The notes beneath the pieces were generated by a model. It saw only the letters and a program-made list of their open reading frames with translations, made no database searches and was not told the DNA's origin. Below, piece by piece: positions 1-8,146 of a stretch of DNA of 64,000 bases (within the stretch, counting starts at the first letter, position 1; the number at the start of each line of letters is the position of its first letter). Position numbers and translations under genes: made by a program. Origin of the DNA: Nocardia bovistercoris. GTDB lineage: Bacteria > Actinomycetota > Actinomycetes > Mycobacteriales > Mycobacteriaceae. Location of the stretch: NCBI RefSeq assembly GCF_015674855.1, contig NZ_JADMLG010000001.1, positions 797,995 through 861,994 of the forward strand. Direction: 5' to 3'.

Positions 1-825
1 CTCGGCGATGCCGAAGCGGACCGCGATACGGCCCTCGTAGATCGTGCGCTCGCCCGGTTCCGGCTCCTCGGCGTCCGGTTCGAGCTGCAACGACAGCACC
101 TCCTCCTTCTCCCCGCGCAGCAGCGCGAGAATGCGGTGGGAGGGCAGGGTGTCGAAAGACTCGCTGAATTCGAAGTAGTCGGCGAACTTCGCGCCCGCCT
201 CCTCCTTGCCCGCGCGGACCGATGAGCTGACCTGGCCGCGATTCCACATGAGTTCGCGGAGTTCGCCGACCAGGTCGGCGTCCTCAGCGAAGCGCTCGAC
301 GAGGATCGCGCGGGCGCCTTCGAGCTGTTCGGAGGTGTACCCGCCCGGATCGGTGCTCGGATCCCCGAGCAGCGCGTCGGCGACGGGCTCGTGACCGGCC
401 TCGCGCGCGATCTGGGCCTTGGTGCGCCGCTTGGGCTTGTACGGCAGGTAGATGTCCTCGAGGCGGGCCTTGGTCTCGGCCGTCATCAACTGCCCGAGCA
501 GCGCGTCGTCGAGTTTGCCCTGGCTCCTGATGGATTCGATGACGACGCCGCGGCGCTCGTCGAGTTCGCGCAGATAGTGCAGGCGTTCGTCGAGTTGGCG
601 CAGCTGCGCGTCATCGAGGCCGCCGGTGACCTCTTTGCGGTAGCGCGCGACGAAAGGCACCGTCGAACCCGCGTCGAGTAGTTCGACGGCGGCGGTGACC
701 TGACTCTCGCGCACACCGAGTTCCTCGGCGATGCGGCGGCCGACGCCGAGCAGCGGTGCGGGCGCCGCAGCGGCGGTCGTATCGGGGTTCGTCGCCGAAC
801 TGGCGATCTCGGGCGCTGTCGTCAC
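1..825 (-). CDS. tex: Tex-family RNA-binding transcriptional accessory protein (N-terminal part, cut by window edge)
   Basis: This open frame runs off the left edge, so only about 275 N-terminal residues are visible. After an Ala/Thr-rich leader comes the typical Tex opening: an IAEELGV-type helix, the VPFVARYRKE motif, and LEDIYLPYKPKRRTKAQIA at about residues 110-130. Tex proteins carry a helix-turn-helix, a YqgF/RuvC-like domain, helix-hairpin-helix repeats and a C-terminal S1 domain. They bind nucleic acid and affect transcription and stress fitness; the later domains lie outside the window. The GTG at 825 is chosen because the family-like sequence starts soon after it, but the Shine-Dalgarno is weak. 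It follows trmD on the same strand after 345 bp, so it is probably transcribed separately. Confidence 0.85.
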   Translation of the reverse strand, partial: MTTAPEIASSATNPDTTAAAAPAPLLGVGRRIAEELGVRESQVTAAVELLDAGSTVPFVARYRKEVTGGLDDAQLRQLDERLHYLRELDERRGVVIESIRSQGKLDDALLGQLMTAETKARLEDIYLPYKPKRRTKAQIAREAGHEPVADALLGDPSTDPGGYTSEQLEGARAILVERFAEDADLVGELRELMWNRGQVSSSVRAGKEEAGAKFADYFEFSESFDTLPSHRILALLRGEKEEVLSLQLEPDAEEPEPGERTIYEGRIAVRFGIAE

Positions 826-1170
826 CTGCCAGACACTACCTCTGTCCGCTGACAGGTGACCGACACCCGGGTGAATGCCCCCGCCGACCGGCGCCCCGGA
901 CCGGCGCGAACCCATCGCCGCGAACTCGTTCTCCCACCGCTACAACGGTTTCGTCCACACGATCGAATACCGGAGCAGCAGGTGACGTCGGATACCGCGC
1001 CCGGCAACACGTGTTCGGCCGCCCGACGGGTCTCGCGGATGGTCAGCGGCGGTGGCCGGCCGGCTACGGATGCGCCCCGTGTCGCCGGACCGCGCGCAGC
1101 ACCGGGAACGACACGATCGCCACGGGCATCCGCAACACCGCATACGTTGGGGCGCAAGCCGATACGGGTG
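826..1170. other. Intergenic region between trmD and tex, no gene recognised
   Basis: This 345 bp stretch has only short frames with Arg/Pro/Cys-rich translations and no family resemblance. I found no tRNA, strong hairpin or repeat. It should hold the tex promoter. rplS, which follows trmD in many bacteria, is not here. Confidence 0.5.
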
Positions 1171-1857
1171 TCAGGCGGAGTCGTCCAGCAGGTCCGGGCG
1201 ACGCAGGCGAGTGCGTTCGAGGGATCGCTCGTGCCGCCAGGCGGCGACCTTGGCGTGGTCGCCGGACAGCAGGATCGGCGGTACGTCCAGACCGCGCCAG
1301 CTCACCGGTCGGGTGTAGCTCGGGCCCTCGAGGAGTCCGTCGGAGAACGAATCCTCTTGGTGGGATTGCTGATTGCCGAGCACGCCCGGAATCAAGCGGA
1401 CGAAAGCCTCCGTCATCACCAACACGGCGGCCTCGCCGCCGATCAGCACGTAGTCACCGATGCTGACCTCCTCGACCCGCACCCGGCGCGCGGCGTCGTC
1501 GAATACCCGCTGATCGATGCCCTCGTAGCGGCCGCACGCGAACACGATGTGCCGCTCCCGCGCCCAGCGCTGTGCGGTGGCCTGGGTGAACGGAACGCCC
1601 GCGGGGGTCGGCACCACGAGCAGGGCGTCCGCTGGGCACACCGCGTCGAGCGCGTCGCCCCACACCGTGGGCTTCATGACCATGCCCGGTCCGCCGCCGT
1701 ACGGGGAATCGTCCACGGATTTGTGCACGTCGTGGGTCCAGTCCCGCAGATCGTGCACGGCAACGGAGATCAGGCCCTTGTCGATGGCCTTGCCGAGCAG
1801 CGCGGTGCGCAGCGGCTCGAGATACTCCGGGAAAATGGTGACGACATCGATCCTCAT
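1171..1857 (-). CDS. trmD: tRNA (guanine37-N1)-methyltransferase TrmD
   Basis: TrmD methylates N1 of G37, next to the anticodon, in tRNAs reading CNN codons, using S-adenosylmethionine, and so prevents +1 frameshifting. At 228 residues it is the usual length. It starts MRIDVVTIFPEY and carries the SPYGGGPGMVMKP segment (about 50-63), the YEGIDQR motif (about 113-119) and the trefoil-knot SAM site SIGDYVLIGGE (about 132-142). The C-terminal domain is complete, ending in WRHERSLERTRLRRPDLL. The ATG at 1857 lies 12 bp after the rimM stop. The order rpsP-khpA-rimM-trmD with minimal spacing indicates one ribosome-maturation operon. Confidence 0.97.
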   Translation of the reverse strand: MRIDVVTIFPEYLEPLRTALLGKAIDKGLISVAVHDLRDWTHDVHKSVDDSPYGGGPGMVMKPTVWGDALDAVCPADALLVVPTPAGVPFTQATAQRWARERHIVFACGRYEGIDQRVFDDAARRVRVEEVSIGDYVLIGGEAAVLVMTEAFVRLIPGVLGNQQSHQEDSFSDGLLEGPSYTRPVSWRGLDVPPILLSGDHAKVAAWRHERSLERTRLRRPDLLDDSA

Positions 1858-1869
1858 CCGCCCCTCCTG

Positions 1870-2430
1870 CTATTCCGGGTCGAGCAGACCCTCGGGGGGA
1901 TCGATGACGACGATGCGCTGATCCAACGACACCGTCGGCACGATGGCCTTCACGAACGGGATGAGCAGTTCACGCCCGTCCTCGACGGCGCGCACCGAAA
2001 GCAGCTCACCCGCGGCGGAGTGCAGGATCTGGATCACGGTGCCGACAGCCGTGCCGTCGGTGAGATGCACCGCGAGACCTTCGAGTTCGTGATCGTAGAA
2101 CTCGTCGGGATCCTCCGACGGCGGCAGATCCGCGCTGTCCACGAAGAACAACATCCCGCGCAGGGCGTCGGCGGCGCCGCGATCGGTGACACCGGCCAAG
2201 ACGACCAGCAGTCGGCCCGAATGTTCGCGGGCGGACTCGATCACGAACTCGCGGATCTCCGAAGAGGTCACAGCCGTCACAGACTTCACAGCGGCAGTCG
2301 AGCGCGCCGGGCGCCCCCGCAGGGTGACGCCCGGCGCGAAACGTTCCTCGGGCTCGTCGGTGCGGACCTCGACCACGAGTTCGCCGCGCACACCGTGCGA
2401 CTTGGCGACCCGCCCTACGACGAGTTCCAT
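1870..2430 (-). CDS. rimM: Ribosome maturation factor RimM
   Basis: RimM helps maturation of the 30S head and binds ribosomal protein S19. The 186-residue protein has the N-terminal RimM barrel ([17 protein letters not shown] at about 4-20, then a conserved Arg/Pro-rich strand) and a C-terminal PRC-barrel (about 100-176) around the [10 protein letters not shown] and PFVKAIVP motifs. It begins at an ATG directly next to the khpA stop (TAGATG), so translation is probably coupled. It sits in the rpsP operon, as in most actinobacteria. Confidence 0.95.
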   Translation of the reverse strand: MELVVGRVAKSHGVRGELVVEVRTDEPEERFAPGVTLRGRPARSTAAVKSVTAVTSSEIREFVIESAREHSGRLLVVLAGVTDRGAADALRGMLFFVDSADLPPSEDPDEFYDHELEGLAVHLTDGTAVGTVIQILHSAAGELLSVRAVEDGRELLIPFVKAIVPTVSLDQRIVVIDPPEGLLDPE

Positions 2431-2673
2431 CTACTGATCGGTGTCGACCACGTCGACCCGGATACCGCGCCCGCCGATACCCGCGACCAATGTGCGCAGC
2501 GCGGTGGCGGTGCGACCGCCGCGGCCGATGACCTTACCCAGGTCCTCGGGGTGCACGTGCACCTCGACCGTGCGGCCGCGGCGTCCGGTGATCAACTCCA
2601 CGCGGACATCGTCGGGGTTGGCGACGATGCCGCGAACCAGATGTTCGACGGCATCGGCGACGACGGCGCTCAT
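2431..2673 (-). CDS. khpA: KH-domain RNA-binding protein KhpA
   Basis: This 80-residue single KH-domain protein has the hallmark GxxG loop (GKVIGRGGRTA, about 46-56) after a VEVHVHPEDL strand and helix. KhpA proteins bind small or structured RNAs and in several bacteria form a dimer with KhpB that affects cell-wall synthesis. The gene lies between rpsP and rimM, the same place as Rv2908c in M. tuberculosis. Its ATG directly follows the rpsP stop (TAGATG) and its own TAG directly precedes the rimM ATG, so the three genes are tightly coupled. Confidence 0.93.
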   Translation of the reverse strand: MSAVVADAVEHLVRGIVANPDDVRVELITGRRGRTVEVHVHPEDLGKVIGRGGRTATALRTLVAGIGGRGIRVDVVDTDQ

Positions 2674-3108
2674 CTACTCGGCAGCCGCGGTCTCGGCGGA
2701 CGCCTCGGCCTCGTCCTTCTTGGCGGCCTTCTTCTTCGGGGTGACGGCCTCGGCGACCGGCTCGTTGTCGGCGGCGGCCAGCGCGGCGTTGAAGAGGTCG
2801 AGCTTGGACGGCTTGGCGGCCTTCACCTTCAGCGTGCCCTCGGCGCCCGGCAGGCCCTTGAACTTCTGCCAGTCACCGGTGATCTCCAGCAGGCGCTGCA
2901 CGGGCTCGGTGGGCTGCGCGCCGACACCGAGCCAGTACTGGACGCGCTCGGAATCGATCTCGATGAGCGAAGGCTCTTCCTTGGGGTGGTACTTGCCGAT
3001 GGACTCGATGGCCCGGCCGTCACGACGGGTGCGGGCGTCCGCGACGACGACGCGGTACTGCGGGTTGCGGATCTTGCCCAGGCGGGTGAGCTTGATGCGA
3101 ACAGCCAT
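2674..3108 (-). CDS. rpsP: 30S ribosomal protein S16
   Basis: S16 binds 16S rRNA early in 30S assembly. The first 85 or so residues are the conserved S16 core, starting [26 protein letters not shown]. The rest is a longer Ala/Lys/Glu-rich tail ([16 protein letters not shown] at the end), common in actinobacterial S16 and probably disordered. The ATG at 3108 has GAGG 9 bp upstream. It is the first gene of the rpsP-khpA-rimM-trmD operon, with a leader of roughly 140 nt if the promoter proposed at 3256-3285 is right. Confidence 0.97.
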   Translation of the reverse strand: MAVRIKLTRLGKIRNPQYRVVVADARTRRDGRAIESIGKYHPKEEPSLIEIDSERVQYWLGVGAQPTEPVQRLLEITGDWQKFKGLPGAEGTLKVKAAKPSKLDLFNAALAAADNEPVAEAVTPKKKAAKKDEAEASAETAAAE

Positions 3109-3255
3109 GCTGATCTGCCTCTTTCCAGTGGTTGGTCACGACGCGATTCAGCGACTCGCACGGTCTGCGAGCCCGGTTTCACGCTTGGAGTGTGTGACCG
3201 CCGCGCGGTCCGTGACCGGAGACGGGCTGACACTGTCCTGAACGGACGGTGGTTC

Positions 3256-3285
3256 ATTGTGCCAGACACCCCGCGCCGATCCGAA
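3256..3285 (-). promoter_or_regulatory. Candidate promoter of the rpsP operon
   Basis: Read on the minus strand there is a TTCGGA hexamer (3285-3280), an 18 bp spacer, and a CACAAT hexamer (3261-3256), a fair match to sigma-70-type -35 and -10 elements. It would place the start near 3248, about 140 nt before the rpsP ATG. No other candidate in the 186 bp gap looked better, but this is sequence resemblance only. Confidence 0.35.
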
Positions 3286-3294
3286 ATCGCGTCG

Positions 3295-3849
3295 CTACGC
3301 CGCCCGGTATCGCAACAACACCACTCCGGAACGGAACCGCCTGGTCTCGGTCAACCGCAGGGCGGGCACCTCGACGCCGTCGGTGAACAACTTCGCCCCC
3401 TTCCCCAGGACGACCGGATAGACGAACAGCCGGAACTCGTCCACCAATCCTGCCGCGATCAAGGAATGAACCAGGGTGATGCTGCCCGTACTCACGATAT
3501 CCAGCCCCGGTTGTTCCTTGAGCGCACGCACCTGTTCGAGATCGCGCAGCACGATCGAGTTCTGCCAGCCCGGGTCCCCCATCGACCCGGACACCACATA
3601 TTTCGTCATCCGATTCAGGTCATCGGTGATCCCGGTCTCGTCCTCGGTCTGCTCGGGCCAGTACCCGCGCATCTCCTCGAAGGTCACCCGCCCGAACAAC
3701 ACCGCGTCGCAGCGCTCGGTGTGCTCCATCAACGTCTCGATGATGTCCGAATCGTCCGCGACCGCGTCGTTCCCGACGGTGAACCATCCCCCGCTCGCGT
3801 CGATCACACCGTCGATCGTGATGTTCTGAGTAACCACAAGATCCCGCAT
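3295..3849 (-). CDS. Dihydrofolate reductase-family (RibD C-terminal-like) protein
   Basis: This 184-residue protein has the RibD C-terminal/DHFR-like fold. It opens with VTQNITIDGVIDA, continues with LFGRVTFEEMRGYWP (about 50-64) and a glycine-rich STGSITLVHSLI nucleotide-binding stretch (about 120-131), and ends with the YPVVLGKGAKLF motif (about 146-157). Such small stand-alone proteins are probably NADPH-dependent reductases of unknown substrate. The ATG at 3849 is preferred to an upstream TTG because GGAGGA lies 6 bp before it. It stands alone between rpsP and a Uma2-fold gene. A related but distinct paralogue lies at 47535-48131. Confidence 0.85.
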   Translation of the reverse strand: MRDLVVTQNITIDGVIDASGGWFTVGNDAVADDSDIIETLMEHTERCDAVLFGRVTFEEMRGYWPEQTEDETGITDDLNRMTKYVVSGSMGDPGWQNSIVLRDLEQVRALKEQPGLDIVSTGSITLVHSLIAAGLVDEFRLFVYPVVLGKGAKLFTDGVEVPALRLTETRRFRSGVVLLRYRAA

Positions 3850-3938
3850 CCGCAATCCTCCATGTCGAGTCGTCCTCCTACCTATGCGGACGTGCTCGGC
3901 GTCGCGGATTCATCGCGGGATGCAAAGCCGGTGTAGCA

Positions 3939-4523
3939 CTACGTGAGAGTCGAGGTATCGATTTCCACCGGCACAGGACCCGGTGCTACCACTACCTCGC
4001 CCGCGGTGGCGAAAACTTCCTGACGGTAACCCTCTTCGTCGAGTCGATAGCCCTCGAACCGCGCGGGTTTTCCGTCGGGCAGCTCGACTACCCACAGGTA
4101 GGGCACTCGCGCACTCGCGTACCCGGATATCTTGGTGTCACGTTCCTCTCTGGTATTGCCCGGTGACCAAACTTCCACAGCGAGTTCCAGATCGCTCGCC
4201 GCAAAGCTGGTGCGGTTGAATCCGCCATGTACCACCACGACATCCGGTATCACCGCAGTACGGAACCCAGTGCTGATCCGCACACCAACCGCGGGCAAAG
4301 CAAGAAGGTCAGCACGTTTCGACGCGCGAATAGCGTCACGCAGAACGGCGAACAGCTCCCCCGCCGCGAACTGATGCGGCCCACCGGGCGCAGGCGTCAT
4401 GTAGAGGTACCCCAGAATCAATTCGAGTCGAGATCCATCCGACGGCTGCGGTTCAGCAAGCCAGTCGTTCACGCTTGTCGGTCCCAGCGAATGAAGCATC
4501 GCAACCTCGGCACTCATCGTCAT
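3939..4523 (-). CDS. Uma2-family (DUF820) putative restriction-endonuclease-fold protein
   Basis: This 194-residue protein matches the Uma2/DUF820 family, which has a PD-(D/E)xK nuclease-like fold and unknown biological role. Visible marks are GSRLELILGYLYMTP (about 29-43), where the Glu is a candidate catalytic residue, the AVIPDVVVVHGG strand (about 88-99), and ELAVEVWSPGNTREERDTKISGY (about 111-133) with the E-V-W-S-P and Lys of the active-site pattern. The next strand, VPYLWVVELPDGK, is also typical. It is flanked by an AT-richer 180 bp upstream region, which hints at separate acquisition. No partner gene is evident. An ATG two codons in is an alternative start. Confidence 0.85.
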   Translation of the reverse strand: MTMSAEVAMLHSLGPTSVNDWLAEPQPSDGSRLELILGYLYMTPAPGGPHQFAAGELFAVLRDAIRASKRADLLALPAVGVRISTGFRTAVIPDVVVVHGGFNRTSFAASDLELAVEVWSPGNTREERDTKISGYASARVPYLWVVELPDGKPARFEGYRLDEEGYRQEVFATAGEVVVAPGPVPVEIDTSTLT

Positions 4524-4702
4524 TACCGCCCGATCTCCCCGTCGCGTACGGCCACCTCTTGCTGGATTAGAACACAGATCGCAACTCCAGACACCAAAGC
4601 CGGACCAGCAAGAACACTAATGCGATCCAATGTTGCAAATCTATAGCGTGTCACTATTGTGCCAGCTCTCGCTGGTTCCGGCGGGACTCGAAGGTTCCCC
4701 GA

Positions 4703-5794
4703 TCAGCGGTGACCGGTAACCGGGCCACTGCTGACGACGCGGCCGCGCAGGACTACGTGGCGGGGGGTGGTGAGGATGGCGGGGGTGGTTCTCGGGTCCT
4801 CGTCGTAGACGACGAAGTCGGCGGGGGCGCCGTGGGTGATGCCGGGACGGCCGAGCCAGGTGCGGGCGTTCCATGAGGCTGCGCCGAGGGCGTCGTGGGA
4901 GGACAGACCGGCGGCGGTGAGAGCTGCGATCTCGTCGGCGATGCGGCCGTGCCGGATGGAACCGCCCGCGTCGGTGCCCGCGTAGATGGGGATGCCTGCG
5001 GCATGGGCCGAGGCGACGGTGTCGCGGACGCGGCGGTGCAGGTCGCGCATGTGGGCCTGGTAGACCGGGTACTTGTCGGCGCCCGCGGCGATGTCGGGGA
5101 AGGTGTCGATGTTGACGAGGGTCGGGACGAGTGCGGTGCCGTGTTCGACCATCATCTCGACGGTGTCGTCGGTGAGACCGGTGCCGTGCTCGATGCAGTC
5201 GATGCCCGCGGCGATCAGGCCCGGTAGCGCGTCCTCGCCGAAGACGTGCGCGGTGACGCGGGCCCCGTTGGCGTGGGCGGCGTCGATGGCTTCCTTCAGG
5301 ATCGCGTCGCTCCACAGCGGGCGCAGATCGCCCACGGACCGGTCGATCCAGTCGCCGACGATCTTGACCCAGCCGTCGCCGAGGCGGGCCTGTTCGGCCA
5401 CGATCTCGGGCAGGTCGCGCTCGTCATCGAGTTCGATGCCGAGTTCCCGGATGTAGCGTTTCGGGCGGGCGATGTGACGACCCGCGCGGATGATGCGCGG
5501 CAGGTCCTCGCGGTCGTCGATGAATCTGGTGTCGATCGGGGATCCGGCGTCGCGCAGCAGCAGCGCGCCCGCGTCACGCTCGGTCTCGGCCTGCGCGACC
5601 GCGCCGTCGCGATCCTCGTGGCCGCCGCCGTAGCGGATGCCGACGTGACAGTGCGCGTCGACCAGACCGGGCACGATCCATCCCGAATCGCACAGGGTGT
5701 CGGCGCCTGCCACCGGCTCGAACGACACCGAGCCGTCACGAACCCACAGCTCGAGCACCTCGTCGTGAGGAAGCACCACACCACGCAGCCGCAC
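4703..5794 (-). CDS. Amidohydrolase-family protein
   Basis: A 363-residue metal-dependent hydrolase of the amidohydrolase superfamily. After an N-terminal beta-sandwich (VRLRGVVLPHDEVLELWVRDG) comes the metal motif VDAHCHVG (HxH, about 48-55). Further candidate ligands are His in RVTAHVFGED and IEHGTGL and Asp in GTDAGGSIRHG, followed by the C-terminal GAPADFVVYDEDP element. The substrate is unknown; relatives act on cyclic amides, dipeptides or ureas. The GTG at 5794 is chosen because GGGAGG lies 5 bp upstream; a longer frame to 5908 runs through the hairpin after ffh. An amidohydrolase also follows ffh in M. tuberculosis (Rv2915c, from memory). Confidence 0.87.
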   Translation of the reverse strand: MRLRGVVLPHDEVLELWVRDGSVSFEPVAGADTLCDSGWIVPGLVDAHCHVGIRYGGGHEDRDGAVAQAETERDAGALLLRDAGSPIDTRFIDDREDLPRIIRAGRHIARPKRYIRELGIELDDERDLPEIVAEQARLGDGWVKIVGDWIDRSVGDLRPLWSDAILKEAIDAAHANGARVTAHVFGEDALPGLIAAGIDCIEHGTGLTDDTVEMMVEHGTALVPTLVNIDTFPDIAAGADKYPVYQAHMRDLHRRVRDTVASAHAAGIPIYAGTDAGGSIRHGRIADEIAALTAAGLSSHDALGAASWNARTWLGRPGITHGAPADFVVYDEDPRTTPAILTTPRHVVLRGRVVSSGPVTGHR

Positions 5795-5871
5795 ACCAAC
5801 CTCCCGGAGCCTCGACTGGCCCCAACCTACCGCGCGGCGCGGATCCCGATGCTCCCCTGCTGTGTCTTCTT

Positions 5872-5890
5872 GCGTCGCCTTCGGCGACGC
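5872..5890 (-). terminator. Hairpin downstream of ffh
   Basis: A perfect 8 bp stem (GCGTCGCC with GGCGACGC) encloses a 3-base loop between the ffh stop and the amidohydrolase start. There is no U-tract, as is common for actinobacterial hairpin terminators. It also supports the shorter amidohydrolase start. Confidence 0.45.
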
Positions 5891-5937
5891 GGGTTCGCGG
5901 CCCTTCATGTCTCACCGCGAACCATGCCGGGGATTGC

Positions 5938-7500
5938 CTAGTTCTTGGGGAACTTCAGTTTGCTCAGGTCGAAGCCCTCGAGGCCGGGGGGGAGTTCGTC
6001 GAGTCCGGGGGGCATGTTCGAGAGGTCCATGCCGGGCGGCAGGCCCGGCATGCCTGCGGGCATGCCCGGGAAGCCGCCGCGCACCTTCGGCGGTGTCGGC
6101 CCGCGACCGCCCTTCTTGCCCTTCTTTCCCTTGCGGTTGTTGGCGCGCCGCGAACCGGGCATCCCCATCTGACGCCCCATCGCCGCCATCATCTTCTTGG
6201 CCTCGAAGAACCGGTCGACCAGCTGATTGACCTCGGAGACCTGGACACCGGAACCGTTGGCGATGCGCAGCCGCCGGGAGGCGTTGATGATCTTCGGGTT
6301 CTCGCGCTCGGCCGGGGTCATGCCGCGGATGATGGCCTGCACCCGGTCCAGCTGCTTGTCGTCGACCTGTGCCAGGGCGTCCTTCATCTGACCGGCGCCG
6401 GGCAGCATGCCGAGCAGATTGCCGATCGGCCCGAGCTTGCGGATGGCGAGCATCTGGTCGAGGAAGTCCTCCAGCGTGAGCTCGCCGCTGCCGATCTTGC
6501 GCGCGGCCTCCTCGGCCTGCTGCGCGTCGTAGACCTGTTCGGCCTGCTCGATGAGGGTGAGCACATCGCCCATGCCGAGAATGCGGCCGGCCATGCGGTC
6601 CGGGTGGAAGACGTCGAAATCCTCGAGCTTCTCACCGGTGGAGGCGAACATGATGGGCGCGCCGGTGACATTGCGCACCGACAGCGCCGCACCGCCTCGG
6701 GCGTCGCCGTCGAGTTTGGTGAGCACAACGCCGGTGAACCCGACGCCGTCACGGAACGCCTCGGCGGTGCTGACCGCGTCCTGGCCGATCATGGCGTCGA
6801 GCACGAACAGCGTCTCGTCCGGCTGGACCGCGTCGCGGATGCCCGCGGCTTGGCGCATCAGCGTCTCGTCGATGCCGAGACGGCCCGCGGTGTCGACGAT
6901 GACCACGTCGTACTGCTTGGCCTTGGCCTCGGCGACACCGTCGCGCGCGACCGCAACCGGATCGGCGGCGGTGCTGCCGAGCGGGTTCTCGCCGCCGCCG
7001 ACCGAGGTGCCGGGGTGCGGGGCGAAGACCGGCACGCCCGCGCGTTCACCGACCACCTGCAGCTGGGTGACGGCGCCGGGGCGTTGCAGGTCGCAGGCCA
7101 CGAGCAACGGCTGGTGCCCCTGACCCTTCAGCCATCGCGCGAGCTTGCCCGCCAGCGTGGTCTTACCCGCACCCTGCAGGCCCGCGAGCATGACGACCGT
7201 CGGCGGGGTCTTGGCCAGGCTCAGCCTGCGGGTCTCGCCGCCGAGGATGCCGACGAGTTCCTCGTTGACGATCTTGACGACCTGCTGGGCCGGATTGAGC
7301 GCGCCGGACACCTCGGCGCCCTTGGCACGCTCCTTGATCTTGGCGATGAAGCCGCGCACCACGGGGAGCGCGACGTCGGCCTCGAGCAGGGCGAGCCGGA
7401 TCTCACGGCAGGTGGCGTCGATATCGGCCGGTGACAGACGTCCCTTACCGCGCAGATCCTTGAGGGCACCGGTAAGCCGGTCGGACAGGGATTCGAACAC
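5938..7500 (-). CDS. ffh: Signal recognition particle protein Ffh
   Basis: Ffh is the SRP54 GTPase. It binds 4.5S RNA and signal peptides and docks with FtsY (encoded at 12880-14814) for co-translational membrane targeting. The 520-residue protein has the N domain (MFESLSDRLTGALKDLRGKG), then the G domain with P-loop GLQGAGKTTLAGKLA (about 105-119), DTAGRLGIDE (about 190) and TKLDGDARGG (about 247). The M domain follows, with the RNA-binding RRLRIANGSG motif (about 417). The last 60 residues are rich in Gly, Met and Pro (GMPAGMPGLPPGM), the usual actinobacterial tail. It stands alone, with a 165 bp upstream gap holding its promoter. Confidence 0.97.
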   Translation of the reverse strand: MFESLSDRLTGALKDLRGKGRLSPADIDATCREIRLALLEADVALPVVRGFIAKIKERAKGAEVSGALNPAQQVVKIVNEELVGILGGETRRLSLAKTPPTVVMLAGLQGAGKTTLAGKLARWLKGQGHQPLLVACDLQRPGAVTQLQVVGERAGVPVFAPHPGTSVGGGENPLGSTAADPVAVARDGVAEAKAKQYDVVIVDTAGRLGIDETLMRQAAGIRDAVQPDETLFVLDAMIGQDAVSTAEAFRDGVGFTGVVLTKLDGDARGGAALSVRNVTGAPIMFASTGEKLEDFDVFHPDRMAGRILGMGDVLTLIEQAEQVYDAQQAEEAARKIGSGELTLEDFLDQMLAIRKLGPIGNLLGMLPGAGQMKDALAQVDDKQLDRVQAIIRGMTPAERENPKIINASRRLRIANGSGVQVSEVNQLVDRFFEAKKMMAAMGRQMGMPGSRRANNRKGKKGKKGGRGPTPPKVRGGFPGMPAGMPGLPPGMDLSNMPPGLDELPPGLEGFDLSKLKFPKN

Positions 7501-7665
7501 CGATCGCGCTCCTGATCTCGGGGACGTCCGTGAGGACGACAGCCGGGAGACCCGGCCGGGTGGACAACTCGATTACCGGATAATCCACTGCTCAGCGGAA
7601 AAGGTAATTGTCCCCAGGGTAATGGGATCGTCCACCCTCGTGCGCAACCGGTGCCCGCGCCGCCC

Positions 7666-7980
7666 TCAGCCGAAGGCGCGGCGACGCGGACGCGCCGTCC
7701 TGCGGTAGTCGTGATTCTCCGCGGCCACCATGAACGTGGCCTCGCGGCCGGTCAACCCCAGTTGCAGGGCCAACTCGTCCAACAGCGCCCATTCCGCGTC
7801 GGTGCCGATCTCGCGGGTGGCGACCGTCGTGGCAATGGTCATGGCGGTCACCGCTTGCTTACCGGTCAACGTGCGACCCGGCAGCCAGGAGACGACCCAT
7901 CGGTCACCACCGACGCAGCGCGCCATGTGGGTCGTCTCGTCACTGGTCATCGTGCGCGCAGAAACAACTTCGATTGCCAA
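7666..7980 (-). CDS. Small conserved-looking hypothetical protein
   Basis: I do not recognise this 104-residue protein. It begins MAIEVVSARTMTSDETTHMARC and has a mixed alpha/beta central part (RWVVSWLPGRTLTGKQAV, about 27-44), then alternating small and hydrophobic residues. It ends in a basic tail, YRRTARPRRRAFG. There is no signal peptide or membrane segment. A TTG start at 7980 has AGGGGAG 8 bp upstream; an ATG at 7950 would give 94 residues. Codon use looks like that of its neighbours, and it sits alone between ffh and glnD on the same strand. The 166 bp towards glnD holds only a short hairpin. Confidence 0.6.
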   Translation of the reverse strand: MAIEVVSARTMTSDETTHMARCVGGDRWVVSWLPGRTLTGKQAVTAMTIATTVATREIGTDAEWALLDELALQLGLTGREATFMVAAENHDYRRTARPRRRAFG

Positions 7981-8125
7981 CCGAACCGCTCCCCTCGTGC
8001 TCGCGATAGCCGGACGCTCTGATATTAGGGTCGGTCCGGTGGCCCGCCATGGCGTTCCGGCGAATCATGTGCAACGGTTTGATTTCTAGGCAGATCCACC
8101 AGTAATGCCACGGGATCGAGGAGCG

Positions 8126-8141
8126 AACCGGTCATCCGGTT
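8126..8141 (-). terminator. Short hairpin after glnD
   Basis: AACCGG and CCGGTT form a perfect 6 bp stem around a TCAT loop, just downstream of the glnD stop on its strand. No U-tract follows, so it is a weak candidate for the end of the amtB-glnK-glnD transcript. Confidence 0.3.
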
Positions 8142-8146
8142 AACAA

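Noticed and set aside
3295..3849. The RibD-like proteins as folate-pathway dihydrofolate reductase (folA).
   Set aside because: They show the RibD C-terminal layout, lack thyA neighbours, and differ from canonical FolA motifs.
856..3936. A 1026-codon plus-strand frame crossing trmD, rimM, khpA and rpsP.
   Set aside because: It is the complement of well-supported genes; its translation has no recognisable domain.
4640..4700. A tRNA-like 3' end (TTCGAGTCCC, then GGAACCA) on the minus strand.
   Set aside because: No matching 5' half, D-arm or anticodon arm could be built; the T-stem pairs over only four bases.
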